Shown: in pieces, positions 17,258 to 25,349 of the stretch
Numbering within the stretch: position 1 is the stretch's first letter
How the letters are laid out: the number at the start of each line of letters is the position of its first letter
NCBI RefSeq assembly: GCF_019207085.1
Contig: NZ_JAATOM010000005.1
Location: 62,001-126,000, forward strand
Direction: 5' to 3'
Origin: Variovorax sp. dw_308
GTDB lineage: Bacteria > Pseudomonadota > Gammaproteobacteria > Burkholderiales > Burkholderiaceae_C
DNA length: 64,000 nt
Position numbers and translations under genes: made by a program
The notes under the pieces: model-generated
Database searches by the model: none
Told to the model about the DNA's origin: nothing
What the model saw: the letters and a program-made list of their open reading frames with translations, nothing else

Positions 17258-18187
17258 TCAGGCCGGCCCGGCCTCCGCCTCCGCCCGCAGCCACTGCACG
17301 AAGTCCTGCGCATCGCGATTGCCCGCGGCGCGCACCGACGTGTCGATGAAGTAGCCGCGCCGCGAGGCCGCACCCTCGCCGAAGGGCGCGACCAGGCGGC
17401 CGTCCTGCAGCAGTTCGCGCAGCAAGGGCATGCGGCCGATCACCACGCCCTGGCCCGCCACCGCGGCCGCCACCGCATCGGTGTAGTGCGAGAAGCGCAG
17501 CACGCTCTTCATGCGCAAGCCGGCCAGGCCCATCACCTGAAGCCAGGGCTCCCAGTCGACCGTGGGCGCCTCGTGGTGGTTGGGCGCATCGATGGTCAGC
17601 AGGGTCTGGTTGTCGAGGTCGGCTGGCGTGCGCAGCACGGCCGCCAGGGATGGCGCGCACACCGGCATCACCGACTCCTCGAACAGCGCCGCGCCGTTGC
17701 CGCGCGAAATCGGCACGAAGCGCACGGCCAGGTCGAGGCGGCTGCGATCCAGGTCCAGCACGTCCAGCGTGGCCGACACGCGCACGTCGACCTGCGGATG
17801 CGCCGCCGTGAAATGCGCCAGCCGCGGGATCAGCCAGAGCGAGGCGAAGCCCGGCGTGCAGGTGATCGCCACCTCGCGCGCCACGGGCGCGGAACGCACG
17901 CGCGCGGTGGCGTCGCGCAGCCGCTCCAGGCTGTCGACCACCGCGCGCTGCAGCACGACGCCGGCCTCGGTCAGCGCCAGCGCGCGATGCCTGCGCTCGA
18001 ACAGCAGCACGCCGAGGCTGCCTTCGAGCTGCTGCACCTGCCGGCTGACGGCCGATTGCGTCAGCGAGACCTCTGCTGCGGCCTCGGTGAAGCTCAACCG
18101 GCGCGCGGCGGCCTCGAAGCTTCGCAGCAGTTCCAGCGGCGGCAGGTCGTCTTGGCGATTGGCGGGTTTCACATTCTCTGGATGCAT
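17258..18187 (-). CDS. LysR family transcriptional regulator (GcvA-like)
   Basis: A 309-residue regulator with the N-terminal winged helix (about residues 16-75; RRLSFTEAAAEVSLTQSAVS is the HTH) and a periplasmic-binding-like effector domain (about 100-305). The phrase LRSFEAAARRLSF is typical of the GcvA/AmpR branch. It is divergent from the DUF2917 gene with 81 bases between starts, so it very likely controls that gene. The ligand is unknown. Confidence 0.93.
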   Translation of the reverse strand: MHPENVKPANRQDDLPPLELLRSFEAAARRLSFTEAAAEVSLTQSAVSRQVQQLEGSLGVLLFERRHRALALTEAGVVLQRAVVDSLERLRDATARVRSAPVAREVAITCTPGFASLWLIPRLAHFTAAHPQVDVRVSATLDVLDLDRSRLDLAVRFVPISRGNGAALFEESVMPVCAPSLAAVLRTPADLDNQTLLTIDAPNHHEAPTVDWEPWLQVMGLAGLRMKSVLRFSHYTDAVAAAVAGQGVVIGRMPLLRELLQDGRLVAPFGEGAASRRGYFIDTSVRAAGNRDAQDFVQWLRAEAEAGPA

Positions 18188-18239
18188 GCAACGAGTTCCT
18201 ATTCATCGTGTGCAATTGACAGGCACGCCCACTATATTC

Positions 18240-18254
18240 ATTCTCACCACGAAT
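18240..18254. promoter_or_regulatory. Candidate LysR box (T-N11-A)
   Basis: ATTCTCACCACGAAT is a 15-base sequence with ATTC/GAAT arms that fits the LysR T-N11-A rule. It lies 14 bases upstream of the DUF2917 start and in the shared LysR/DUF2917 control region. Binding is inferred from position only. Confidence 0.35.
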
Positions 18255-18268
18255 GTGAAAGGGCCACC

Positions 18269-18619
18269 ATGAACAAGCACTCCGCCAACCTCAGCGCCAC
18301 GGTATCGTCCGCCTTCCAGATGGGGCTGCCGGCCCACGCGGTCTACAGCGTGGGCGACGCATCGGACGTGCGCATCAGCTGCCGCAGCGGCTCGGTGTGG
18401 ATCACGCTCGACGACGATCCGGTGGACACCGTGCTGACGCCCGGCGAGCAGTTCACGACGACGCTGCACCGGCGTGCGCTGGTGTCTGCGCTGGAAGCCT
18501 CCTGCATCGCGGTCGCGCCCGCAACGGAGCGCAAGCTTGCGACACAGGCCGCGCCACATCGCACCCCGGCCTTGCACCTGCGCGACTTCCTGCCTGCGCG
18601 GTCCTGGCAAGGGGCTTGA
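18269..18619 (+). CDS. DUF2917 domain protein
   Basis: A 116-residue cytoplasmic protein. Residues about 35-70 match the DUF2917 pattern, a short beta-rich unit with VRISCRSGSVWITLDDDP and VLTPGEQF. The function of the family is not known. A divergent LysR neighbour is a common arrangement for this family in Comamonadaceae and points to regulated expression. Its TGA stop touches the stop of the convergent ankyrin gene, so the two genes meet with no spacer. Confidence 0.88.
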   Translation: MNKHSANLSATVSSAFQMGLPAHAVYSVGDASDVRISCRSGSVWITLDDDPVDTVLTPGEQFTTTLHRRALVSALEASCIAVAPATERKLATQAAPHRTPALHLRDFLPARSWQGA

Positions 18620-19174
18620 TCAGCGGCGCTTGAGCAGTGCGGCGATGTCGGCCCGGCCCGCGGCCTTGGCCAGGTCGTAGGGTGTCTCGCCGCGCGTGTC
18701 CGCAATGGCGGGATCGGCGCCGCTGGCCAACAGCACCTTCACGACCGCGGCATTGGACTTGCCCTGCACCGCGACATGCAGCGGCGTCCAGCCGAGGTAG
18801 TCGCCGCGTGCGTTGGGATTGGCGCCCTGCCGCGCCAGCAGTTCCACGATGACCGGCGAACCGGCCTGCACGGCCGTGTGGATCGGGTACCAGCCTTCGC
18901 CGCTCTTCAATCGCGGGTCCGCGCCGCAGCGGATCATGGCCTGCACTTGCGAGAAGTCCCTGGCTGCCACGGCGCGCGACAGCGGCGTGTCGCCGGTGGC
19001 TTCGCTGGCCTCGTTGGCTTGGCTGGCGATGCCCGCGCACGCTGGCATGGCGGGGGCGGCGGAGGCGGTGGATGCGGTGGCCGAGGCAACGGGCTCTGCC
19101 GCGCCGGCGGCTCCGGCTGCGCCGATGAGCAAGCCCGCGGCCAGCACGACGGCAGTCGCCTTGCATGAATGCAT
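18620..19174 (-). CDS. Exported ankyrin-repeat protein
   Basis: A 184-residue protein with a signal peptide (about residues 1-26) followed by an Ala/Ser-rich stretch and three to four ankyrin repeats (about 62-184). Clear repeat cores are GWYPIHTAVQAGSPVIVELL and GWTPLHVAVQGKSNAAVVKV, and the last unit has RGETPYDLAKAAGRADI. Such periplasmic ankyrin proteins mediate protein contacts, for example with catalase in some Pseudomonas; no partner is identifiable here. Confidence 0.88.
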   Translation of the reverse strand: MHSCKATAVVLAAGLLIGAAGAAGAAEPVASATASTASAAPAMPACAGIASQANEASEATGDTPLSRAVAARDFSQVQAMIRCGADPRLKSGEGWYPIHTAVQAGSPVIVELLARQGANPNARGDYLGWTPLHVAVQGKSNAAVVKVLLASGADPAIADTRGETPYDLAKAAGRADIAALLKRR

Positions 19175-19609
19175 GTGCGTGTGGTGGTCTCCCTGACTGT
19201 TTCTTTTTCTGCAGTGGCCGCCTGCCCGGCATGCCCGCCTGCATCGCAGGTGGCGCCAGCAGGCGCCGCAAGCAGGTTACCAGCGCCGCCTCAGTCGCCG
19301 GACACGGGCGGCATCGGCATCGGCTTGCGCCGCACGGAATCCACAGATATCGCACGCCTCTGCCGATGGGCTTGCCCCGCGCCATGTCACCCGTGCGACG
19401 CGGGTTCATACCGAGTTGACCTCGCGCCTGCGCCGCCCAAGATCAAAGGCGGCGCCATCGCGCCCGGCCATCCGCCAGGCGCCTCCGGCATGAAGCGCAT
19501 GACGACTCTCGTCAACGCCCTCGGCCGGCGCGCCAGGCCCCAAGCCCTGCAGACCATGCGCCAAGGTGGCAGCATGGCCAACGTGACCCTTTTGGAAAGA
19601 CCCTGAACC
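19175..19609. other. Intergenic region upstream of the enoyl-CoA hydratase
   Basis: 435 bases without a convincing gene; it should carry divergent promoters for the ankyrin and hydratase genes. A 38-codon frame (19490-19606, MKRMTTLVNALG...) ends 3 bases before the hydratase ATG and could be a leader peptide, but it has no ribosome site and no recognisable features. Confidence 0.5.
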
Positions 19610-20404
19610 ATGTCATTCGTTTTGTATGAAGTCGAGAACAGCGTTGCGACGATCACGCTGAACCTGCCCTCCAAGCTCAATCCGATCGCGCGCGACTTGC
19701 AGCATGAATTGCGCGATGCGTTGGCCCACGTGAACGCGGACAAGGGCGTGCGAGCCGTGGTGCTGACCGGCGCCGGCAAGGCCTTCTGCGTCGGCGCCGA
19801 CCTGAGCGCGATGAACCCGCCGGAGGAAGGCAAGACGCTCGGCGACCAGACCGCGGAGTGGATGCAGTCGCTGAGCAACAAGATCATCGCCGGGCTGCGC
19901 CAATTGGAGGTGCCGGTGGTCTGCGCGGTGAACGGCCCGGCGGCCGGCGCGGGTGTCGGCCTGGCATTGGCAGGCGACGTGGTGCTGGCGGCACGCAGCG
20001 CGTATTTCTATCTTTCGTTCCTGCCCAAGCTCGGCATCGTGCCGGACCTCGGCTGCACCTGGTTCCTGCCTCGCCTCGTCGGCCCGGCCCGCGCACTTGG
20101 CATGGCGCTGCTCGACGAGCGCCTGAGCGCCGAGAAGGCCGCGCAATGGGGGCTGATCTGGGCCTGCGTCGATGACGACCTGCTGCTGCTCGAAGCGCAG
20201 AAGACGGCGCGGCGCCTTGCGCAATTGCCCGCACACGCGATCCTCGAAGCGCGCAAGGCCTTTGCGGCGAGCGAACGGCACACGCTGGAGGAGCAACTGC
20301 ACTACGAGAGCGAGCGGCAGCGGGAGTTGCTGATGAAGCCGAGCTTCCGCGAAGGGGTCAATGCGTTCTTGCAGAAGCGGGCGGCGGTGTTCGAGGGACG
20401 GTGA
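19610..20404 (+). CDS. Enoyl-CoA hydratase/isomerase (PaaG-like)
   Basis: A 264-residue crotonase-fold enzyme acting on acyl-CoA thioesters. The oxyanion-hole blocks are GKAFCVGADLSAM and NGPAAGAGVGLALAGDVVL. The isomerase-type acidic position falls in FLPKLGIVPDLGCTWFLPRL, where Asp, rather than the hydratase Glu pair, is characteristic of PaaG-like ring isomerases and dienoyl isomerases. No phenylacetate or beta-oxidation partners lie beside it, so the substrate remains open. AAAGACC before the ATG is a modest ribosome site. Confidence 0.92.
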   Translation: MSFVLYEVENSVATITLNLPSKLNPIARDLQHELRDALAHVNADKGVRAVVLTGAGKAFCVGADLSAMNPPEEGKTLGDQTAEWMQSLSNKIIAGLRQLEVPVVCAVNGPAAGAGVGLALAGDVVLAARSAYFYLSFLPKLGIVPDLGCTWFLPRLVGPARALGMALLDERLSAEKAAQWGLIWACVDDDLLLLEAQKTARRLAQLPAHAILEARKAFAASERHTLEEQLHYESERQRELLMKPSFREGVNAFLQKRAAVFEGR

Positions 20405-20568
20405 GACCGGGGCGCGCGTGCAGCACATCTACAGAGGCACTTAACGATCGCGGTCCATATGACAGCGATTCGGGGGCTACAAAGCGCAGTCTTCGAGAGG
20501 ACGAATGAGACGGTATTGAACCAAGCCAGTCTGGAGCGCACGCACTACTTGTTGGATACGGCAGGTAG

Positions 20569-21055
20569 TCACTTTTCACCCTCGGTGCGCGAGACCTTTT
20601 TTTGGATCGCATCCAGTGTCGCAAGGTCCACGTCATCCGAAGCCACGGCTTCCGCTCGTCGACGTCGTGCGTCGAACTCGTCATACCGCTCCTGCGCAAT
20701 GCCCTTCATCTGCTCCGCGCTGACGCGATCATTGAATTCTGGCCCACCGGCGGAACTGGGTGCCACGCGCGCCTTTCACGCGGTAGCCTACGGCCAGGAT
20801 CATCTCGAGCCGGTAGAGCTTGATTCGGTAGCTCTTGCCGTCGGCGGCAGTTGTCAAGGATTCCTTGACAACTGAACCCGCTGACAGTTCGTCCTCCTGG
20901 AGGATGTTGCGCACGTGCAGGCTCACGTTCTGCTTGCTGGTGGCAAAAAGCTCGGCAATTTCGAGCTGAGCCAGTCAGACGCTGCCGCCCTCCGCGCGCA
21001 ATTGCACGCGGGCCTGGCCGTCGTCGCTTTGATAGAGGATCAGGTCTCCACTCAC
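20569..21055 (-). pseudogene. Broken RhuM-family (virulence RhuM) gene
   Basis: Remains of a RhuM-type gene, usually found inside type I restriction loci. A GTG start at 21055 overlaps the hsdM remnant stop (GTGA). The frame then reads LILYQSDDGQARVQLRAEGG, hits TGA at 20975-20977 exactly where Trp is expected in the family (SVWLAQ), continues as LAQLEIAELFATSKQNVSLH, and stops after QFRRWARIQ. The family C-terminus then reappears in another frame as QMKGIAQERYDEFDARRRRA, so the middle has been deleted. Certainly non-functional as it stands. Confidence 0.75.
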
Positions 21056-21249
21056 GCCGTGACCTCCTTCAGCATCGCCGTGGTTTGCTGTTCCAGCGCA
21101 GTAATGTCGGCCTCGATGGCTTCCAGCGGGTGTGGCGGCTCGTATTCGTAGAAATGGCGGACGAACGGAATCTCGTACGGACCACGCAAAAGGTTGGCGA
21201 TGTTCCAGTTGACATCGCCTTGCTGCCTGATGGATTCGGAAGATTTCAT
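21052..21249 (-). pseudogene. Internally deleted hsdM (type I methyltransferase) remnant
   Basis: A 65-residue frame in which the first about 25 residues (IRQQGDVNWNIANLLRGPY) resemble the N-terminus of HsdM and the last about 40 (EPPHPLEAIEADITALEQQ) its extreme C-terminus. The whole AdoMet-binding and NPPF catalytic core, some 450 residues, is missing, in frame. It overlaps the rhuM remnant by 4 bases as in intact hsdM-rhuM operons. No hsdS or hsdR remains were recognised on either side. Confidence 0.7.
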
Positions 21250-21476
21250 TGGGCTTCGATGAACGACGCGGCGGACGGAGGTGTAGCGAGTCATTTTGCT
21301 GCAGGCCCGATCGGACGCAGTGGCGGCCATCCCGGGAAACTCGGCGATGCGTGCTTGAGCATGCCTGTACAGGCGCCTGATGCGCCGCCAATGCAGATCG
21401 CACAGAGAGAACAGCAGCATTGGAGTTGCGGTGGCCTGCCAGATGCCGGATGCTCGCCCCTTTTCAGGAGACACCG

Positions 21477-21956
21477 ATGATCCCCAAGAACACCGTCTGC
21501 GTCTGGTACGACAGCGAAGCCGTCGACGCCGCGAACTTCTACGCCAGGACATTCCCCGACAGCTCCGTCGGCCCCATCATGCGCGCGCCGGGGGACTATC
21601 CCAGCGGCAAGGAGGGCGATGTCCTCACGGTCGAATTCACCGTTGCCGGCATCCCCTGCATCGGGCTGAATGGCGGACCGCATTTCAAGCAGACCCAGGC
21701 CTTCTCGTTCCAGATCGCGACCGACGACCAGGCCGAGACCGACCGCTTGTGGAACGCGATCGTCGGCAATGGCGGCCAGGAGAGCGAATGCGGCTGGTGC
21801 CAGGACCGGTGGGGCGTGTCATGGCAGATCACCCCGCGCGTCCTCACCGAGGCGGTGGCAGGCCCTGATCGCGCAGCGGCCAAGCGTGCGTTCGAGGCAA
21901 TGATGACCATGCGAAAGATCGACGTCGATGCGATCGAGGCTGCGCGGCGAGGTTGA
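21477..21956 (+). CDS. VOC superfamily (PhnB-like) protein
   Basis: A 159-residue member of the 3-demethylubiquinone-9 methyltransferase-like/PhnB branch of the glyoxalase fold. Typical blocks are VCVWYDSEAVDAANFYARTF at the start, CIGLNGGPHFKQTQAFSFQI in the middle and CGWCQDRWGVSWQITP near the end. Despite the domain name these are not methyltransferases; the function is unknown. AGGAG lies 6 bases before the chosen ATG. Confidence 0.9.
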   Translation: MIPKNTVCVWYDSEAVDAANFYARTFPDSSVGPIMRAPGDYPSGKEGDVLTVEFTVAGIPCIGLNGGPHFKQTQAFSFQIATDDQAETDRLWNAIVGNGGQESECGWCQDRWGVSWQITPRVLTEAVAGPDRAAAKRAFEAMMTMRKIDVDAIEAARRG

Positions 21957-22081
21957 GGCCGAGGTTGAGGCATCCCCGCGGTGCGAGCAAGGTGCGCAGC
22001 AGCGTGCCGACCAGGCACGCGGAATCCCGCCAGACTTGTTACTCCCGCTCCTCGCCCTCGCGGTGCCAGACTGCCTCGCAA

Positions 22082-22098
22082 GTCGATGTGGCTTTGCC
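22082..22098. repeat. 17-bp sequence shared with 13512-13528
   Basis: Plus-strand copy of GTCGATGTGGCTTTGCC, in the gap between the VOC and DUF899 genes; the other copy is inverted and also intergenic. Confidence 0.35.
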
Positions 22099-22221
22099 GT
22101 TTCGATGGGATCCCCACGGGGGCGGGCGCGGCCCGGCCTGTGGGGCTCACGAGTCAACCGCGAACGATGCGCAGCGCACAGGCTCGCGTCGCGCCGTTCG
22201 CCCAACCAGGAGAGTCCAGCC

Positions 22222-23025
22222 ATGACGACATCCACCCAGCCCGAATCGACGACCACCGCAAACCTCGCCATGCACATCCCCTTGGTCGTGTCCCCGCAGG
22301 CATGGGAGGCGGCCCGCCAACAGTTGCTCGTGAAGGAAAAAGCCAACACTCGCGCCCGCGATGCCTTGGCCGCCGAACGCAGGCGCATGCCGTGGATGGC
22401 CGTGGAGAAGGCCTACACATTCGAAGGGCCGGCCGGCACAGCCAGCCTGCCCGACCTGTTCGACGGCCGGCGCCAGTTGATCGTCTACCGCGCCTTCTTC
22501 GAGCCGGGCGTGTTCGGCTGGCCCGACCACGCTTGCCGGGGCTGCTCGATGGTGGCCGACCAGGTCGCCCACGTCGCGCACCTGAACGCGCGCGACACCA
22601 CCCTGGTCTTCATCTCGCGTGCCCCGCAGGCGGACATCGCTCGGTTGAAGGCGCGCATGGGCTGGGAGGCGATCCCGTGGTTCACCGTCACCGACAGCTT
22701 CGATGCCGACTTCGGCGTGGACGAGTGGCACGGCACCAACGTGTTCTTCCGCGATGGCGATCGCATCTACCGCACCTACTTCCTCAACAACCGCGGCGAC
22801 GAGCAGATGGGCGGCACCTGGAACTACCTCGACATCACGCCGCTCGGCCGGCAGGAGCTGTGGGAGGACTCGCCCGAAGGCTATCCGCAGACGCCGACCT
22901 ACAAGTGGTGGAACTGGCACGACAACTACGAGGCGGAGAAAGCCGCGCCCGACAGGAAGTGGGTCGAAGTCACGGATGCGGGCGAGGCGGCGTTCCGGGC
23001 GCTGGAGACCGCGAGGAAGACCTGA
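22222..23025 (+). CDS. DUF899 thioredoxin-fold family protein
   Basis: A 267-residue protein of the DUF899 family, a thioredoxin-like fold without the classical CxxC redox pair. Family landmarks are RRRMPWMAVEKAYTFEGP, the core YRAFFEPGVFGWPDHACRGC, and LNNRGDEQMGGTWNYLDITP near the end. The two Cys in ACRGC are the only candidates for redox chemistry. Enzymatic role unknown. The start follows CAGGAGAG. It sits just downstream of the VOC gene with a 265-base gap that holds no gene. Confidence 0.9.
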   Translation: MTTSTQPESTTTANLAMHIPLVVSPQAWEAARQQLLVKEKANTRARDALAAERRRMPWMAVEKAYTFEGPAGTASLPDLFDGRRQLIVYRAFFEPGVFGWPDHACRGCSMVADQVAHVAHLNARDTTLVFISRAPQADIARLKARMGWEAIPWFTVTDSFDADFGVDEWHGTNVFFRDGDRIYRTYFLNNRGDEQMGGTWNYLDITPLGRQELWEDSPEGYPQTPTYKWWNWHDNYEAEKAAPDRKWVEVTDAGEAAFRALETARKT

Positions 23026-23062
23026 AAACTGCAGGCGGCGTTGGGCGGCGAATCAGGCGCGC

Positions 23063-23926
23063 TCAGATATTGTCCAGCGCCGCCAGGTCTTCCGCGCCCA
23101 AGCCGATGCCCGAGCCGGCGATGTTCTCCCGCAAATGCGCCAAGGATGACGTCCCCGGAATGAGCAGCACGTTCGGCGAACGGTGCAGCAGCCAGGCCAG
23201 CGCAACCTGCATCGGCGTCGCGCCCCGTCGTGCCGCCACGCCATTCAACACGCCGGACTGCAGCGGCGTGAAGCCGCCCAGCGGGAAGAAGGGCACGTAG
23301 GCGATGCCGTCGGCGGCCAGCGCGTCGATCAGCGCATCGTCGGCGCGGTGCGCGAGGTTGTACTGGTTCTGCACACAGGCGATGGGCACGATCGCGCGGC
23401 CCTGGGCGATCTGTGCGGGGGTGACATTGCTCAAGCCGATGTGCTGGACCAGGCCACGCTCCCGCAGTTCCGCCAGCGCGCTCAGCGGCGCCTCGATGGA
23501 CCCTTCGGCCGGGCCGTGCACATCGAACATCGCGCGCAGGTTCACGACCTCCAGCACGTCCAGGCCGAGGTTGCGCAGGTTGTCATGCACCGCGCGCTCC
23601 AGTTCGGCGGCGGAGAACGCCGGATTCCACGACCCATCGCTGCCGCGTACGGCGCCGATCTTGGTGACGATGACCAGGTCGTCGCGATACGGGCGCAGCG
23701 CCTCGCGGATGAGCTGGTTGGTCACGTGCGGGCCGTAGAAGTCGCTGGTATCCAGGTGGTTGACGCCGAGTTCGACCGCTTCGCGCAGGACGGCGAGCGC
23801 GGCCCCGCGATCCCTGGGTGGCCCGAAGACGCCAGGGCCCGCAAGCTGCATCGCGCCATAGCCGATGCGGCCCACGGTGCGATGGCCAAGGCGATAGGTG
23901 TCCGAGAGGAGGGTGCTGTCTGTCAT
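23063..23926 (-). CDS. Aldo/keto reductase
   Basis: A 287-residue NADPH-dependent oxidoreductase of the AKR TIM-barrel family. The catalytic Asp/Tyr are in LDTSDFYGPHVTN and the Lys in LVIVTKIGAVRG. The usual catalytic His position reads VVNLRAMFD, so it is not the standard H of 'LxxLH'; this is common in the oxidoreductase subgroup next to LysR genes. Divergent from a LysR regulator, the typical pairing in Proteobacteria. Substrate unknown. Confidence 0.92.
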   Translation of the reverse strand: MTDSTLLSDTYRLGHRTVGRIGYGAMQLAGPGVFGPPRDRGAALAVLREAVELGVNHLDTSDFYGPHVTNQLIREALRPYRDDLVIVTKIGAVRGSDGSWNPAFSAAELERAVHDNLRNLGLDVLEVVNLRAMFDVHGPAEGSIEAPLSALAELRERGLVQHIGLSNVTPAQIAQGRAIVPIACVQNQYNLAHRADDALIDALAADGIAYVPFFPLGGFTPLQSGVLNGVAARRGATPMQVALAWLLHRSPNVLLIPGTSSLAHLRENIAGSGIGLGAEDLAALDNI

Positions 23927-23983
23927 GGGGCTTTCTTCTTCGAGATGATTGCGATGCCTCCAATCTATGCGCCAGGTCACTGC

Positions 23984-23998
23984 GCGACAATCCGTCGC
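23984..23998. promoter_or_regulatory. Inverted repeat in AKR/LysR control region
   Basis: GCGAC (23984-23988) and GTCGC (23994-23998) form a 15-base inverted repeat between the divergent aldo/keto reductase and LysR genes, about 39 bases before the LysR ATG. It is a plausible LysR site by position and size. Confidence 0.35.
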
Positions 23999-24036
23999 AA
24001 TCTGCACAGGCCGTGCGGAAATCCGGACAGCAGCGC

Positions 24037-24957
24037 ATGGACGAATTCGCAGACCTCACCGCCTTCCTCTCGGTCACGCGCGAAGGCGGCTTTCGCGGCG
24101 CCGCGCGTGCGGGGAACACGAGCGCATCGCGCCTGAGCGATGCAGTGCGGCGGCTCGAGGCCCGCCTCGGCGTTCGCCTGCTCCACCGCACCACGCGCAG
24201 TGTGACGCCGACCGATGCCGGGGCGCGTCTGATCGAGCGGCTCGAACCGGCGCTCGGTGAAGTGCGTGCAGCGCTGGATGTGGTCAACGGCTTTCGCGAC
24301 CGGCCGGCGGGCCGCCTGCGGCTCAACGTGCCGGTCAGTGCCGCGCGACTCGTGTTGCCGCGCGTGGTGTCGCCCTTCCTGGCCATGTACCCGGACATCG
24401 TGCTGGAGGTGGATGCGGAGGACCGCTTTGTCGATGTGCTGGCCGGTGGCTTCGACGCCGGCATCCGCTACGAGGAACGGCTGGAGCAGGACATGGTCGC
24501 GGTGCCGATCGGCCCGCGCGTGCAGCGCTTTGCGGCCGCGGCCTCGCCGGCCTACCTCGCGCGCTACGGACGGCCAGCGCATCCGCGCGAGCTGCTCACG
24601 CACGCCTGCCTGCGCGGACGCTTCGCAAGCGGCGCGATGCCCGCCTGGGATTTCGAGCGCGGCGGCAAGAAGGTCAAGGTCGAGCCGAAGGGGCCGTTGA
24701 TCGTCGGCATCGGCGCCACGACCGAACTGGCGGTGGACGCGGCCATCGCCGGCAGCGGCGTGGTGTATCTCTTCGAGGACTGGCTGCGTCCCCACATCGA
24801 GCGCGGCGAACTGGAGCCGGTGCTCGAACCCTGGTGGCCCCGCTTCTCCGGGCCCTTCCTTTACTACGCCGGCCGCCAGCAGCTGCCGGCGCCGCTGCGC
24901 GCCTTCGTCGACTTCGTGAAGTCCATGCAGCCCTGGGATCGAGGCGAGCCTGGCTAA
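24037..24957 (+). CDS. LysR family transcriptional regulator
   Basis: A 306-residue LysR protein. The winged helix is in residues about 1-62 (FRGAARAGNTSASRLSDAVR as HTH), followed by the PBP-like effector domain with the usual phrase PAGRLRLNVPVSAARLVLP. It belongs to the subgroup that begins 'MDxFADLxAFLxVxxxGGF' and usually controls a divergent reductase. Here it faces the aldo/keto reductase with a 110-base gap containing an inverted repeat. Confidence 0.93.
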   Translation: MDEFADLTAFLSVTREGGFRGAARAGNTSASRLSDAVRRLEARLGVRLLHRTTRSVTPTDAGARLIERLEPALGEVRAALDVVNGFRDRPAGRLRLNVPVSAARLVLPRVVSPFLAMYPDIVLEVDAEDRFVDVLAGGFDAGIRYEERLEQDMVAVPIGPRVQRFAAAASPAYLARYGRPAHPRELLTHACLRGRFASGAMPAWDFERGGKKVKVEPKGPLIVGIGATTELAVDAAIAGSGVVYLFEDWLRPHIERGELEPVLEPWWPRFSGPFLYYAGRQQLPAPLRAFVDFVKSMQPWDRGEPG

Positions 24958-25097
24958 CCCTTTTCCATGAGCCTGCGAGCCGCGCTGTCGTCCGTATCCT
25001 GGGGCGCGGCGCGGGCGCATCAAGGGCGACATCGCGGACAGTGCCGGCTTGCGCGCCCCCGATTGGCTGCAACCAGCGACTGCCGCAGAATGCAGCC

Positions 25098-25349
25098 ATG
25101 ACCGCCCCCGCTCCCGTCGACCCATCGCACTGCCCCCTTTGCGGGGCGGCCAACGCCTGCGCGATGGAAGTGGCGCGCGAGACGGGCGTTGCGCAGCCGC
25201 CGTGCTGGTGCATGTCGGCGACCTTCACAGCCGCGCTGATCCAGAGCGTGCCGCCCCAGGCGCGCGGCACCGCCTGCATCTGTGCCGCTTGCGCCGCCAA
25301 GGCCGCGGCCGCCTCATCACCCACCGAGACCACGACAGGGACCCCATGA
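25098..25349 (+). CDS. Cysteine-rich CWC family protein
   Basis: An 83-residue protein with the Cys pattern CPLCGAANAC, CWC and CICAAC, which defines the small cysteine-rich CWC family, presumably a zinc-binding fold. Function unknown. Its stop overlaps the start of the phosphofructokinase gene (ATGA), so the two are translationally coupled. The Ala/Thr-rich tail after residue 65 looks disordered. Confidence 0.87.
   Translation: MTAPAPVDPSHCPLCGAANACAMEVARETGVAQPPCWCMSATFTAALIQSVPPQARGTACICAACAAKAAAASSPTETTTGTP

Noticed and set aside
18216..18238. TTGACA...TATATT promoter before the DUF2917 gene
   Set aside because: The spacer is only 11 bases, too short for a sigma-70 promoter.
19490..19606. 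38-codon frame ending 3 bases before the enoyl-CoA hydratase
   Set aside because: No ribosome site, no signal or motif; kept only as a note in the intergenic entry.
21291..21476. Further restriction-system remains upstream of the hsdM fragment
   Set aside because: No stretch could be matched to HsdS or HsdR motifs in any frame.
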